Source: UBA8752 sp042095055 (GTDB lineage: Bacteria > Bacteroidota > Bacteroidia > Flavobacteriales_D > Sanyastnellaceae). From it: DNA of 64,000 nucleotides. Positions within the stretch are counted from its first letter, which is position 1, and each line of letters starts with the position of its first letter. The position numbers and the translations under genes are program-made. Where the stretch lies: assembly GCA_042095055.1 (NCBI GenBank), contig JBELBZ010000004.1:1-64000 (forward strand), given 5' to 3'. Below are positions 17,308-25,803 of the stretch, in pieces. The notes under the pieces are model-generated. The model was not told the origin of the DNA and ran no database searches. It saw only the letters and a program-made list of their open reading frames with translations.

Positions 17308-17930
17308 TCGGGGCTGGTGACGCGGTGGTGATCCCGGACTACCAGTTCATTGTAAGGCTCCCTTGACAGCGCTTGATAAGATTCGGCACCACCAATTTGC
17401 ACGTCTTCGCTGCCGCCTTCCATGCGGTGAGAGAAGTGGGCAGGCCTTCCAGTGATGGAGCAAATCGCGTGCAACTTGGTCACGTACTCGGCATGGGCCA
17501 AAAGCAACGGAATGCAGCCAAACGGTCGCCCCAGGTAGTCGAGATCGAGGCCTGCTGCGATGACCCGAATGCCAGAGTCGGCCAACCTGTTGCAGACGTC
17601 CACAATCCCTTCGCCAAAGAATTGGACCTCGTCAATGCCGACCACGTCAGGCATTTTATCGTCGGAAATCAACTGTGCTACCATGGCCTCAAGTGCGGGA
17701 GCATCTGCCATGGCGTGGGCGGGTTGGCGGCGTGCATCGTGGCTGACCACGTCGGTCGTGTCATGGCGGTTGTCGCGTTCAGGCTTGAACAAGGTGACCG
17801 CCTGCTTTGCCAAGCTGGCCCGGCGCAAGCGGCGCAGCAACTCCTCAGTTTTTCCAGAAAACATCGGGCCGGCAATGACTTCGATGGTGCCTCCGACAGG
17901 ATGGGGTGGATGTCTTTCGTATGCCGTCAT
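17304..17930 (-). CDS. tdk: thymidine kinase (type II)
   Basis: 208 residues. It phosphorylates thymidine for salvage. The P-loop is GPMFSGKTEELLRRLRRA (about residues 22-39) and the Walker B-like strand is VVGIDEVQFFG. The lasso region near residue 155 reads CSITGRPAHFSHRM; classical type II kinases have a CxxC here as half of the structural zinc site, but the second Cys is Thr in this protein, so zinc binding may be lost or altered. It is first in a two-gene operon with murF-alr and divergent from rplM across a 198-bp intergenic region. Confidence 0.94.
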   Translation of the reverse strand: MTAYERHPPHPVGGTIEVIAGPMFSGKTEELLRRLRRASLAKQAVTLFKPERDNRHDTTDVVSHDARRQPAHAMADAPALEAMVAQLISDDKMPDVVGIDEVQFFGEGIVDVCNRLADSGIRVIAAGLDLDYLGRPFGCIPLLLAHAEYVTKLHAICSITGRPAHFSHRMEGGSEDVQIGGAESYQALSREPYNELVVRDHHRVTSPE

Positions 17931-18057
17931 GAATCCTCAATTTTACGATGCAGTTCGGCCAACTGGTGCGGTATCTTTTCCAAGCACTGTGCACGGACGG
18001 TTTAGGAGGGTGTTTCGCCATCCACTTTGGTCCGTGGGAAACACTCTTGCTCAGGGG

Positions 18058-18089
18058 TTTGTACCCCATCGGAATTGCCACTATATTCG
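18058..18089 (+). promoter_or_regulatory. promoter of the rplM ribosomal-protein operon
   Basis: TTTG at 18058-18061, then a 20-nt spacer, then TATATTCG at 18082-18089 (one mismatch to TAnnTTTG). Element spacing fits the Bacteroidota -33/-7 arrangement. It predicts a leader of about 35 nt before the GTG of rplM. The rest of 17931-18128 shows no gene. Confidence 0.55.
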
Positions 18090-18128
18090 CACCCCGAATT
18101 TTCCGGGGTTTATCAACTTCGAAGCGCA

Positions 18129-18578
18129 GTGGATACGTTGAGCTACAAAACCGTCTCCGTCAATAAGGAGAACGCCGACAAGAAATGGTTGCTGGTCGAT
18201 GCCGAGGGGCAACGTCTGGGCCGTCTTTGTTCTGAAATCGCCCGCCTCCTTAGGGGAAAGCACAAGGTGAACTTCACCCCGCACGCCGATTGTGGTGACT
18301 ATGTCATCGTGATCAATGCCGAGAAGGTGGCGTTGACGGGCAACAAATGGGAGGACAAGGAGTACGTTCGTTACTCAGGTTACCCAGGGGGTCAATACCG
18401 CCGCACCGCGAAAGAAGTGCTGGATCGCACTCCGGAGCGTCTGGTAGAAAATGCCGTGCGCGGAATGCTTCCAAAGAACCGCCTCGGACGCGCCATTTAT
18501 AAGAACCTTCACGTTGTTGTTGGTGCTGAACACAGCCATGAGGCACAGCAGCCCACCACTCACGCCATTCCCTCCTGA
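18129..18578 (+). CDS. rplM: 50S ribosomal protein L13
   Basis: 149 residues. The GTG start at 18129 is chosen because DTLSYKTVSVNKENADKKW is the family N-terminus in this phylum. Core motifs include LLVDAEGQRLGRLCSEIARLLRGK, GDYVIVINAEKV and GMLPKNRLGR. It is the first gene of a run of translation genes and is followed after 5 nt by rpsI. Confidence 0.97.
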   Translation: MDTLSYKTVSVNKENADKKWLLVDAEGQRLGRLCSEIARLLRGKHKVNFTPHADCGDYVIVINAEKVALTGNKWEDKEYVRYSGYPGGQYRRTAKEVLDRTPERLVENAVRGMLPKNRLGRAIYKNLHVVVGAEHSHEAQQPTTHAIPS

Positions 18579-18583
18579 TTCGC

Positions 18584-18970
18584 ATGCAGACGATCAATAC
18601 CTCAGGACGCCGTAAAAATGCCATCGCCCGCGTTTACATGACGCAAGGCACTGGTAAGGTGACCATCAACAAGCGGGACATTACGGAGTACTTCCCCCTC
18701 CCCACCCTTCAATACAAGGTCAAACAGCCTTTCATGCTGACTGAGACCCTCGACCAGTTCGACATCAAGGCGAACCTCGACGGCGGCGGCATCACCGGAC
18801 AAGCTGAGGCGCTGCGCCTCGCGATCTCCAAGGCGCTGATTGAATTGAACGAGGAGCTCAAGCCCACTCTGAAAGCCGAAGGCCTCACCACGCGTGACCC
18901 ACGTATGGTTGAGCGCAAGAAGTTCGGTCAGAAGAAGGCCCGGAAGAAGTTCCAGTTCTCAAAGCGCTGA
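18584..18970 (+). CDS. rpsI: 30S ribosomal protein S9
   Basis: 128 residues. The N-terminal SGRRKNAIARVY, the central GGGITGQAEALRLAISKAL and the basic end KKFGQKKARKKFQFSKR are diagnostic; the C-terminal KR tail reaches the ribosomal P site. It is the second gene of the operon, 5 nt after rplM. The 103-nt gap to rpsB contains short inverted repeats but no clear gene or terminator. Confidence 0.97.
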   Translation: MQTINTSGRRKNAIARVYMTQGTGKVTINKRDITEYFPLPTLQYKVKQPFMLTETLDQFDIKANLDGGGITGQAEALRLAISKALIELNEELKPTLKAEGLTTRDPRMVERKKFGQKKARKKFQFSKR

Positions 18971-19073
18971 TCTCCAGCAAACCTTTTCTTTTTTATATAC
19001 AGCTAGCATCCAAACAGAGGGGACCTTCACCAGAAGCTACCTCTTTGTTGCTTAACCCCAGGAACGTAGCATT

Positions 19074-20299
19074 ATGGCACGCACCAATTTCGACCAACTG
19101 CTTCAAGCAGGATCCCACTTCGGCCACCTCAAGCGCAAGTGGAACCCCCATATGGCCCCTTACATCTTCACGGAGAAGAAGGGCATTCACATCATTGACC
19201 TTCACAAGACAGTAGTGCTTGTGGACGATGCCGCCGCCGCTGCCAAGCAGATGGCCAAGAGTGGGAAGCGCATCTTGTTTGTCGCCACCAAAAAGCAAGC
19301 AAAGGACATCGTGACGGAAGCGGCTGAGTCCGTGAACATGCCGTACGTGACAGAGCGTTGGTCAGGCGGTATGTTGACCAACTTCGCGACCATCCGCAAG
19401 GCGATCCGCAAAATGACGCAGATCGACAAAATGGAGGCCGACGGTACGTTGAGCACCATGTCCAAGCGTGAGCGTCTTCAAGTGAGCCGTCAGCGCGCCA
19501 AGTTGGAAAAGAACCTCGGTTCGATTTCCGATATGAATCGGATTCCAGCTGCCGTGTTCATCGTGGACGTCATGAAGGAGCACATTGCTTTGGCCGAGGC
19601 CAAGAAGCTGGGCATTCCTGTCATTGCGATGGTAGACACCAACAGTGACCCCCGTCCTGTGGACTTCCCCATTCCAGCAAACGATGATGCGAGCAAGTCC
19701 ATCAAGGCCGTTGTTGATGCCATTGTTGAAGGCATCAAGGAAGGATTGGCGGACCGCGGTTCCGATAAGGAAGCCGCTGCTGCTAAGGAAGCTCCTGCCG
19801 CTGAAGCTGCTCCCGCTGAGGAAGCCGCTTCTGCCGCTGAGGCCGCTCCTGCCGCTGAGGCTGCTCCCGCTGAGGAAGCCGCTCCTGCCGCTGAGGCCGC
19901 TCCCGCTGAGGAAGCCGCTCCTGCCGCTGAGGCTGCTCCCGCTGAGGAAGCCGCTCCCGCCGCTGAGGCTGCTCCCGCTGAGGAAGCCGCTCCTGCCGCT
20001 GAGGCTGCTCCTGCTGAGGAAGCCGCTCCTGCCGCTGAGGCTGCTCCCGCTGAGGAAGCTGCTCCTGCCGCTGAGGCCGNNNNNNNNNNNNNNNNNNNNN
20101 NNNNNNNNNNNNNNNNNNNNNNNNNNNNNNNNNNNNNNNNNNNNNNNNNNNNNNNNNNNNNNNNNNNNNNNNNNNNNNNGCTCCTGCCGCTGAGGCTGCT
20201 CCCGCTGAGGAAGCTGCTCCTGCCGCTGAGGCCGCTCCCGCTGAGGAAGCCGCTCCCGCTGACGACGCACCTGAAAGCGAAGGCGAGAAAGAGGCCTGA
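19074..20299 (+). CDS. rpsB: 30S ribosomal protein S2 with long Ala/Pro/Glu repeat tail (assembly gap inside)
   Basis: Residues 1 to about 228 are a normal S2 (NFDQLLQAGSHFGHLKRKWNPHM start, RWSGGMLTNFATI, DTNSDPRPVDFPIPANDDA). From about residue 240 the chain is a tandem repeat of the 12-residue unit APAEEAAPAAEA. Six regular copies and two degenerate ones precede the 100-N gap, and about two more follow it, ending ADDAPESEGEKEA and TGA at 20297-20299. Taken literally the N run puts the two halves out of frame, so the true missing length must be 2 modulo 3; the stop given here assumes the repeat frame is kept. S2 normally has about 230-270 residues, so the low-complexity acidic tail is an unusual extension of unknown role. 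Confidence 0.9.
19791..20260 (+). repeat. 36-bp tandem repeat array in the rpsB tail
   Basis: Near-identical 36-bp units encode APAEEAAPAAEA; copies differ mainly at synonymous third positions (GCC/GCT, CCC/CCT). The array is interrupted by the assembly gap, so the real copy number is unknown. Confidence 0.9.
20080..20179. other. assembly gap (100 N)
   Basis: Exactly 100 N lie inside the rpsB repeat array. The round number and the frame conflict on either side show that it is a placeholder of unknown true size, most likely caused by reads that could not span the repeat. Confidence 0.98.
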
Positions 20300-20375
20300 C
20301 CCATTTCATTTTCTGAATACACCGAACTCACCCCGCGTGCTGTGACTGAAGTCACCGCGTAAAACCAACACCAAA

Positions 20376-21203
20376 ATGAGCATTACTGCAGCCGAAGTCA
20401 ACAAGCTCCGCAAGCAAACTGGAGCAGGCATGATGGATTGCAAGAAGGCCCTGACCGAAGCCGAAGGCGACTTCGATAAGGCCATCGAAATCCTTCGCAA
20501 GAAGGGTCAGAAAATCGCCGCCAAGCGCGGTGATAACGAGATTGGAGAAGGTGCTGTCCTCGCTTCAACCAATGCGGATGGAACCCGCGGTTGCATCATC
20601 TCCTTGAACTGTGAGACGGACTTTGTGGCCAAGAACTCGGATTATGTGTCTTTCACACAGAGCATCCTCGACATCGCGGTGTCTTCAAATGCCGCAGATA
20701 AGGACGCATTGCTCGCCCAACCTCACCCTACTGGTGTGACGGTCGGTGAGGAAATCACCAATCAGATGGGCCGCCTCGGTGAGCGCATTGAGATCAGCCG
20801 TTATGAGCAGGTCAGTGGCGATGCTGTTGTGGCTTACATCCACCCCGGAAACCGGTTGTCTACGCTCGTTGCTTTTAACGGAGCTGTGGACGCCCAGGTC
20901 GGCAAGGATGTTGCCATGCAGGCAGCGGCCATGTCACCAATCGCGTTGGACGAGTCCAGCATCGACCAGGCGACCATCGACAAGGAGCTCGAGATTGGAA
21001 AGGAGCTGGCCATCAAGGAGGGGAAGCCCGCTGAAATGGCTGAGAACATCGCCAAGGGCCGCCTCAAGAAGTGGTTCAGGGAAGTGACCCTGGTGCACCA
21101 GGCGTTCATCAAAAACAACAAGCAAAGCGTAGCTGACTACGTGAAGGAGGTTGGCGGGGGCGACCGCGCCATTACTGGTTTTAGTCGTGTAAGCCTCGAC
21201 TAA
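20376..21203 (+). CDS. tsf: elongation factor Ts
   Basis: 275 residues. It is the nucleotide exchange factor for EF-Tu. The N-terminal UBA-like part has VNKLRKQTGAGMMDCKKAL, and the core has the EF-Tu contact motif CETDFVAKN. It follows rpsB by 76 nt, as in most bacteria. A short perfect palindrome (GTGACTGAAGTCAC, 20342-20355) lies in that gap. A terminator-like hairpin follows the stop codon. Confidence 0.97.
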   Translation: MSITAAEVNKLRKQTGAGMMDCKKALTEAEGDFDKAIEILRKKGQKIAAKRGDNEIGEGAVLASTNADGTRGCIISLNCETDFVAKNSDYVSFTQSILDIAVSSNAADKDALLAQPHPTGVTVGEEITNQMGRLGERIEISRYEQVSGDAVVAYIHPGNRLSTLVAFNGAVDAQVGKDVAMQAAAMSPIALDESSIDQATIDKELEIGKELAIKEGKPAEMAENIAKGRLKKWFREVTLVHQAFIKNNKQSVADYVKEVGGGDRAITGFSRVSLD

Positions 21204-21226
21204 AGGCCGAACAAATCAACCGTTGG

Positions 21227-21261
21227 AACGGGCTGCTCGAAAGGGTGGCCCGTTTTCTTTT
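21227..21261 (+). terminator. rho-independent terminator after tsf
   Basis: AACGGGC (21227-21233) pairs with GCCCGTT (21248-21254) across a 14-nt loop and is followed by TTCTTTT. It separates the ribosomal genes from pyrH-frr or attenuates read-through. Confidence 0.6.
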
Positions 21262-21297
21262 GGGGTGTGCCGGGGAATCGTCGGATATTGACCCTCG

Positions 21298-22005
21298 ATG
21301 AAATACCGTCGCGTCCTCCTAAAGCTGAGTGGTGAAGCCCTGATGGGTGAAAAGCAGTTTGGCATTGACAACCAGCAACTTGCGTTGTATGCACGCGAAG
21401 TCGAAGCCCTTGTAAAGCAGGGCATAGAATGTGCGATTGTGATCGGTGGCGGCAACATTTTTAGAGGAGTTCAGGCCGCAGAAGGTGGAATGGAACGCAC
21501 CCAGGGCGACTATATGGGCATGTTGGCCACCATGATCAACGCCATGGCTTTGCAAAGTGCCTTGGAGTACATCGGTGTGGACACCCGTTTGCAAAGCGCC
21601 ATCGAGATGAAGGCGATTGCTGAGCCGGTGATCCGGCGCAGGGCCATGCGACACCTTGAAAAGGGCCGGGTGGTCATTTTTGGTGCAGGCACTGGCAACC
21701 CGTTTTTTACGACCGACAGCGCGGCATCATTGAGGGCGATTGAGATTGAGGCCGACGTCATCTTGAAGGGAACGCGTGTGGACGGCATTTACACGGCCGA
21801 CCCAGAGAAGGACCCGGATGCCGAGCGGTTCAGTTCATTGACCTTTGATGAGGTGTTCAAGCGCGGCTTGAAGGTGATGGACATGACGGCCTTTACGTTG
21901 TGCAATGAGAACAAGCTTCCCATCATTGTCTTTGACATCAACCAGGCTGGAAACCTGTCCCGCATCGTGCAGGGAGAGGAGGTCGGCACCATTGTAACTG
22001 TCTGA
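21298..22005 (+). CDS. pyrH: UMP kinase
   Basis: 235 residues. It phosphorylates UMP to UDP in pyrimidine nucleotide synthesis. The amino-acid-kinase fold is shown by LLKLSGEALMG near the start, VIGGGNIFRG and the conserved GTGNPFFTTD and KGTRVDGIYTADP segments. It is followed after 10 nt by frr, the usual arrangement. Confidence 0.97.
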   Translation: MKYRRVLLKLSGEALMGEKQFGIDNQQLALYAREVEALVKQGIECAIVIGGGNIFRGVQAAEGGMERTQGDYMGMLATMINAMALQSALEYIGVDTRLQSAIEMKAIAEPVIRRRAMRHLEKGRVVIFGAGTGNPFFTTDSAASLRAIEIEADVILKGTRVDGIYTADPEKDPDAERFSSLTFDEVFKRGLKVMDMTAFTLCNENKLPIIVFDINQAGNLSRIVQGEEVGTIVTV

Positions 22006-22015
22006 TAGAATTCTC

Positions 22016-22579
22016 ATGAGTGAAATGATTGATCTCGCCTTTGATTCGGCGAAAGAAGACATGCAAAAGGCCATGGACCGTTTGGACGTGGAGCTGCGGA
22101 AGATTCGTGCAGGCAAGGCACACCCCAGTATGCTGGAAAGCGTCAAGGTGGATTACTACGGGTCTCTGACTCCGCTTAACCAGGTGGGCAATGTCTCCAC
22201 GACGGATCCACGCACGTTGACGGTTCAGGCTTATGAGAAGTCGATGTTGGACCCCATTGCTTCGGCCATCACCAACGCAAACTTGGGACTGAACCCCATG
22301 AACAACGGTGAGGTGCTGATCATTTCGGTGCCCATGCTGACCGAGGAGCGCCGTCGGGAATTGGCGAAGCAGGCCAAAAGCGTTGGAGAGAACGCCAAGG
22401 TGTCCATTCGCAATGCCCGCAAGGACGCCAACGACGCCATTAAGGCCACCAAGGACGATGGGGTGAGTGAAGACGCCATCAAGGCTGGAGAGTCCAACGT
22501 GCAGGCCCTTACGGACGACTACGTGAAACAGGTGGACGCCCGCATCTCTGCCAAGGAAGCAGACATTATGACGGTCTGA
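22016..22579 (+). CDS. frr: ribosome recycling factor
   Basis: 187 residues. With EF-G it splits post-termination ribosomes. Motifs seen include LRKIRAGKAHPSML, VDYYGSLTPLNQVGNVS, MLTEERRRELAKQAK and the helical C-terminus. Its last 14 nt overlap the 3' end of the convergent dxr gene, leaving no room for an intergenic terminator. Confidence 0.97.
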   Translation: MSEMIDLAFDSAKEDMQKAMDRLDVELRKIRAGKAHPSMLESVKVDYYGSLTPLNQVGNVSTTDPRTLTVQAYEKSMLDPIASAITNANLGLNPMNNGEVLIISVPMLTEERRRELAKQAKSVGENAKVSIRNARKDANDAIKATKDDGVSEDAIKAGESNVQALTDDYVKQVDARISAKEADIMTV

Positions 22580-23762
22580 CCCGGTCTCGTGCCGCTTCCC
22601 TTGCCAAAGCATCGAGGCCAAAGAGTGCTTCGATGTCGGGCTGTGCCACGTGTTCTACCGCATTTAGGGCGTGTTCCACCACGTCGCTCATTTCGAGGAA
22701 ACCAACCTCTCCCTCCAAGAAGGCGGCTACGGCAATTTCGTTGGCGGCATTGAGTACGCATGGTGCGCTGCCTCCTGCTGCGAGTGCATCGTAGGCCAGT
22801 TGGAGGTTTCTAAACGTGGCGAGGTCGGGCTGTTCGAACGACAGATTGGGGTATTCAGCGAAACTGAAACGCGGGAAGGCATTGGCGAGCCGCTGGGGGT
22901 AGCCCAGGGCGTATTGAATGGGCAGCTTCATGTCGGGCAACCCCATTTGAACCTTGATGCTGCCGTCCTCAAACTGCACACCACTGTGGACGATGCTTTG
23001 TGGATGAACGACAACTTCTATGCGGTCTGCGGGTATGTCAAACAGCCAACGTGCCTCGATCACTTCCAACCCTTTGTTCATGAGGGAAGCGGAGTCGATG
23101 GTGATTTTGGCTCCCATCTCCCAATTGGGATGTTTCAAAGCCTGTGCCTTGGTCACAGTGGCGAGTTCATCCCTTTTGCGGCCTCTAAAAGGACCACCTG
23201 AAGCGGTGAGAATGAGCTTTTCAATGGGGTTGTGAAACTCTCCTGCGAGACATTGGAAAATGGCGCTGTGCTCGCTGTCAACGGGCAGGATGTCCACCCC
23301 TTTTTGGCGGGCGGCTTCCATGACGGGCCCTCCTGCCACCACCAGGGTTTCTTTGTTGGCGAGTGCAATGTGTTTGCCTGCGGCGATGGCGTTCATCGTA
23401 GGCCTGAGACCGGCAAAACCGACCAGGGCAGTAAGCACGATGTCGATGCCATCCATTTCGACGAGTTGGGCGATGGCATCTTGGCCGGAGTAGGCCTTGA
23501 TGTCATGCTCCCACAGGGCGTCGCGCACTTTTTGGCCTTGAGATTCGTCAGCGATCGCAACGGCATTGGGTTTGAACTCAAGCGCTTGGGCGATGAGCAA
23601 GTCGGCGTTTCGTCCTGCTGTGAGCACCTCGACGCGAAACCGGCCTGGTTGGGCGCGAACGACATCGAGCGCCTGCGTTCCGATGGAACCGGTGGACCCC
23701 AAAATGGCGATTCCGCGGCCTTCACCTGGATCGAAAGTATCGCTGTGGGGCACGGACTCCAT
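22566..23762 (-). CDS. dxr: 1-deoxy-D-xylulose 5-phosphate reductoisomerase
   Basis: 398 residues from ATG 23762; that ATG shares a base with the sufT stop (TGATG), which is why this start is preferred over one upstream. Dxr makes MEP from DXP in the non-mevalonate isoprenoid pathway. The NADPH motif is AILGSTGSIGTQALDV; further family motifs are ANKETLVVAGGPVM, PVDSEHSAIFQ, TASGGPFR and the SLMNKGLEVIEA segment. Placement as the last gene of the suf cluster is notable because later enzymes of the same pathway (IspG, IspH) are Fe-S proteins. Confidence 0.96.
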   Translation of the reverse strand: MESVPHSDTFDPGEGRGIAILGSTGSIGTQALDVVRAQPGRFRVEVLTAGRNADLLIAQALEFKPNAVAIADESQGQKVRDALWEHDIKAYSGQDAIAQLVEMDGIDIVLTALVGFAGLRPTMNAIAAGKHIALANKETLVVAGGPVMEAARQKGVDILPVDSEHSAIFQCLAGEFHNPIEKLILTASGGPFRGRKRDELATVTKAQALKHPNWEMGAKITIDSASLMNKGLEVIEARWLFDIPADRIEVVVHPQSIVHSGVQFEDGSIKVQMGLPDMKLPIQYALGYPQRLANAFPRFSFAEYPNLSFEQPDLATFRNLQLAYDALAAGGSAPCVLNAANEIAVAAFLEGEVGFLEMSDVVEHALNAVEHVAQPDIEALFGLDALAREAARDRVRPS

Positions 23763-24073
23763 CACAAAAACCCGAGTTCGAGTTTGGCTTCTTCGCTCAT
23801 CATGTCTTGCGTCCATGCGGGCTCAAAGACGATTTCTACATCGGCATCCGCGACGCCATCCATGGAGGCGACTTTTTCTTTGACGTCGGCCGGAAGTGAC
23901 TCGGCTACAGGACAATTCGGCGACGTTAATGTCATCTGGATGTCCACCTTTTGGCCGCCTTCGGCCTCCGAAAACTTGACTTCATAGATCAGGCCGAGTT
24001 CATAGATGTCCACCGGAATTTCGGGATCGAAAATGGTCTTCAGGACCGTGATGACGTCTTGCTGGGTGGGCAT
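23762..24073 (-). CDS. sufT: SufT/MIP18-family (DUF59) Fe-S assembly protein
   Basis: 103 residues. The DUF59 signature is clear: VLKTIFDPEIPVDIYELGLIYEV near the start and MTLTSPNCPVAE with the conserved Cys in the middle; the end has FEPAWTQDMMSEEAKLELGF. Proteins of this family help mature Fe-S proteins. It sits between sufE and dxr and overlaps dxr by one base. Confidence 0.92.
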   Translation of the reverse strand: MPTQQDVITVLKTIFDPEIPVDIYELGLIYEVKFSEAEGGQKVDIQMTLTSPNCPVAESLPADVKEKVASMDGVADADVEIVFEPAWTQDMMSEEAKLELGFL

Positions 24074-24082
24074 GGGGTGAAG

Positions 24083-24523
24083 TTAAGACTGCCGGGCTGC
24101 AAGCGCGGCGGCATAAAGGCGCATTTGTTGGACCATGCTCGCCAGTCCATTGGACCGTGTTGGAGACAGGTGCTGGTGCAAGCCAATGGCGTCGAGGAAG
24201 TGCAGGTTGGCCTCGGCAATGGCCTGCGCAGGTGCATTGGACAAGACGCGAACCATCAGGCCGACCAGGCCTTTGGTGATGATGGCGTCACTGTCGGCAG
24301 TGAAAATCACACCCCCATTATCGGCCACGTCTGCGGCCAACCATACCCGGGATTGGCACCCCTTGATGAGGTGCTCCTCTGTTTTGCGGGCATCGTCGAT
24401 GACGGGAACATCTTTTCCCAAATCGATGAGGTGCTCGTATTTGTCCATCCAATCGTCAAAGACAGAAAAGTCTTCAATGACTTCTTGCTGGCGCGATTCA
24501 ATGAGGGGATGGTTGGAAGCCAT
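24083..24523 (-). CDS. sufE: SufE cysteine desulfurase sulfur acceptor
   Basis: 146 residues from ATG 24523. SufE takes persulfide sulfur from SufS and passes it to the SufBCD scaffold. The acceptor cysteine is in HLIKGCQSRVWL; other family segments are YEHLIDLGKDVP and ADSDAIITKGLVGL. It lies 16 nt after sufS and 9 nt before sufT. Confidence 0.94.
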   Translation of the reverse strand: MASNHPLIESRQQEVIEDFSVFDDWMDKYEHLIDLGKDVPVIDDARKTEEHLIKGCQSRVWLAADVADNGGVIFTADSDAIITKGLVGLMVRVLSNAPAQAIAEANLHFLDAIGLHQHLSPTRSNGLASMVQQMRLYAAALAARQS

Positions 24524-24539
24524 AGTGGTATGGTGGGGT

Positions 24540-25775
24540 TCAACGGAGCATGGCCAATGCCCTTTCAAGGCCAGCCACAGCGACGTCGATTTCGCGGGTG
24601 GTGGTGTATGCCGCAAAGGACATGCGCAGGGTCCCATACTCGAGTCCGAAATGGTCCATCAACGGCTCTGTGCAGTGTTGTCCGGTGCGGACGGCGATGC
24701 CTTGACCATCGAGCAAGGTGCCCATATCATAGGGGTGAATGCCCTCGGCGACCAGCGAAACAACGCCAACCTTGTGCGGCGCTGTACCGATGATGCGCAC
24801 GCCCTTGACGGTATCGATGGCGCTGTGGGCATGGGCTACAAGATCAGCTTCGTGAGCCGCGATCTCGTCCATTCCGATGCCCTTCATCCAATCCAGGGCT
24901 ATGCCAAATGCAATGCCACCAGAAATGTGGGGTGTTCCCGCTTCAAACTTGTGCGGCAGGGTGTTGTACGTGGTCCCTTCAAAGGACACACGTTGGATCA
25001 TTTCCCCTCCTCCGCGCCAGGGTGGCATGGACTCCAGGTGGTCTTTTTTGCCCCAGAGGAAGCCGATCCCTGTGGGTCCATAGGCTTTGTGCGCGGTGGC
25101 CACATAGAAATCACAGCCGAGATGAGCAACGTCGATGGCCATGTGGGGCAGCGCTTGGGAGCCGTCCACCAGGGTCAACGCTCCGGCATCAGCAGCAGCG
25201 CGGCAGAGGTCAGAGATCGGGTTGATGGTGCCCAGTGTATTCGACGCATGCACCACGGCCACCAGCTTGGGCTTGTGCTGTTGGAGGCAGGCGTGGAAGT
25301 CCTCGAGGTCGAGGGTGCCGTCTGGGAGCACGTTGACAGGCTCTACACGCGCTCCTACCGCTTCGCATATCATTTGCCAAGGCACGATGTTGGCGTGGTG
25401 TTCCATCTGGGTCACCAACACCACATCGCCTTTTGAAAGGTTGTGGCGTCCCCAAGATTGTGCGACGAGGTTGATGGCGTCTGTCGATCCCGCAGTGAAA
25501 ATGACCTCCTCTGTACCGGAGGCGCCAATGTGGGCCGCTAGGGCGGTGCGCGCGCCTTCGAAGGCCTCTGTGGCCAGCTGGGCCAAATGGTGGGCGCCGC
25601 GGTGGATGTTGGCGTGGTAGTTTGACAGGTATTCGCGCTGTCCCTCAATAACAGCCAGTGGCTTTTGGGCGCTGGCCGCGTTGTCCAAATAGACAAGGGG
25701 CTTTCCGTGCACCTCACGTTGGAGCACAGGGAAGTCGCGTCGAATGCGATCGGGCAGAGAAGTCGAGGCCATCAT
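24540..25775 (-). CDS. sufS: SufS-type cysteine desulfurase
   Basis: About 411 residues from ATG 25775 (a second ATG follows directly at 25772). A PLP enzyme that releases sulfur from cysteine. Seen: VYLDNAASAQKP, GSTDAINLVAQSWG, VDGSQALPHM with the conserved Asp, the PLP lysine in ATAHKAYGPTGIGF, and the persulfide-bearing cysteine in VRTGQHCTEPLM. The 28-nt stretch before it follows the tlyA relic, so in the operon it comes after sufD with about 190 nt between. Confidence 0.95.
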   Translation of the reverse strand: MMASTSLPDRIRRDFPVLQREVHGKPLVYLDNAASAQKPLAVIEGQREYLSNYHANIHRGAHHLAQLATEAFEGARTALAAHIGASGTEEVIFTAGSTDAINLVAQSWGRHNLSKGDVVLVTQMEHHANIVPWQMICEAVGARVEPVNVLPDGTLDLEDFHACLQQHKPKLVAVVHASNTLGTINPISDLCRAAADAGALTLVDGSQALPHMAIDVAHLGCDFYVATAHKAYGPTGIGFLWGKKDHLESMPPWRGGGEMIQRVSFEGTTYNTLPHKFEAGTPHISGGIAFGIALDWMKGIGMDEIAAHEADLVAHAHSAIDTVKGVRIIGTAPHKVGVVSLVAEGIHPYDMGTLLDGQGIAVRTGQHCTEPLMDHFGLEYGTLRMSFAAYTTTREIDVAVAGLERALAMLR

Positions 25776-25803
25776 TGGAGGAACCGCTGTACGAAGTAAA
25801 GGT

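Noticed and set aside
18971..19073. Possible structured S2 autoregulatory leader before rpsB
   Set aside because: Only short inverted repeats are visible and I recognise no described leader motif.
19791..20260. Possible CRISPR array because of regular 36-bp repeats
   Set aside because: The units are directly adjacent without unique spacers and encode a continuous Ala/Pro/Glu protein tail in frame with rpsB.
20342..20355. Palindrome GTGACTGAAGTCAC between rpsB and tsf as a terminator or attenuator
   Set aside because: The loop would be only two bases and there is no U tract, so it is not supported as a terminator; a protein site is possible but unproven.
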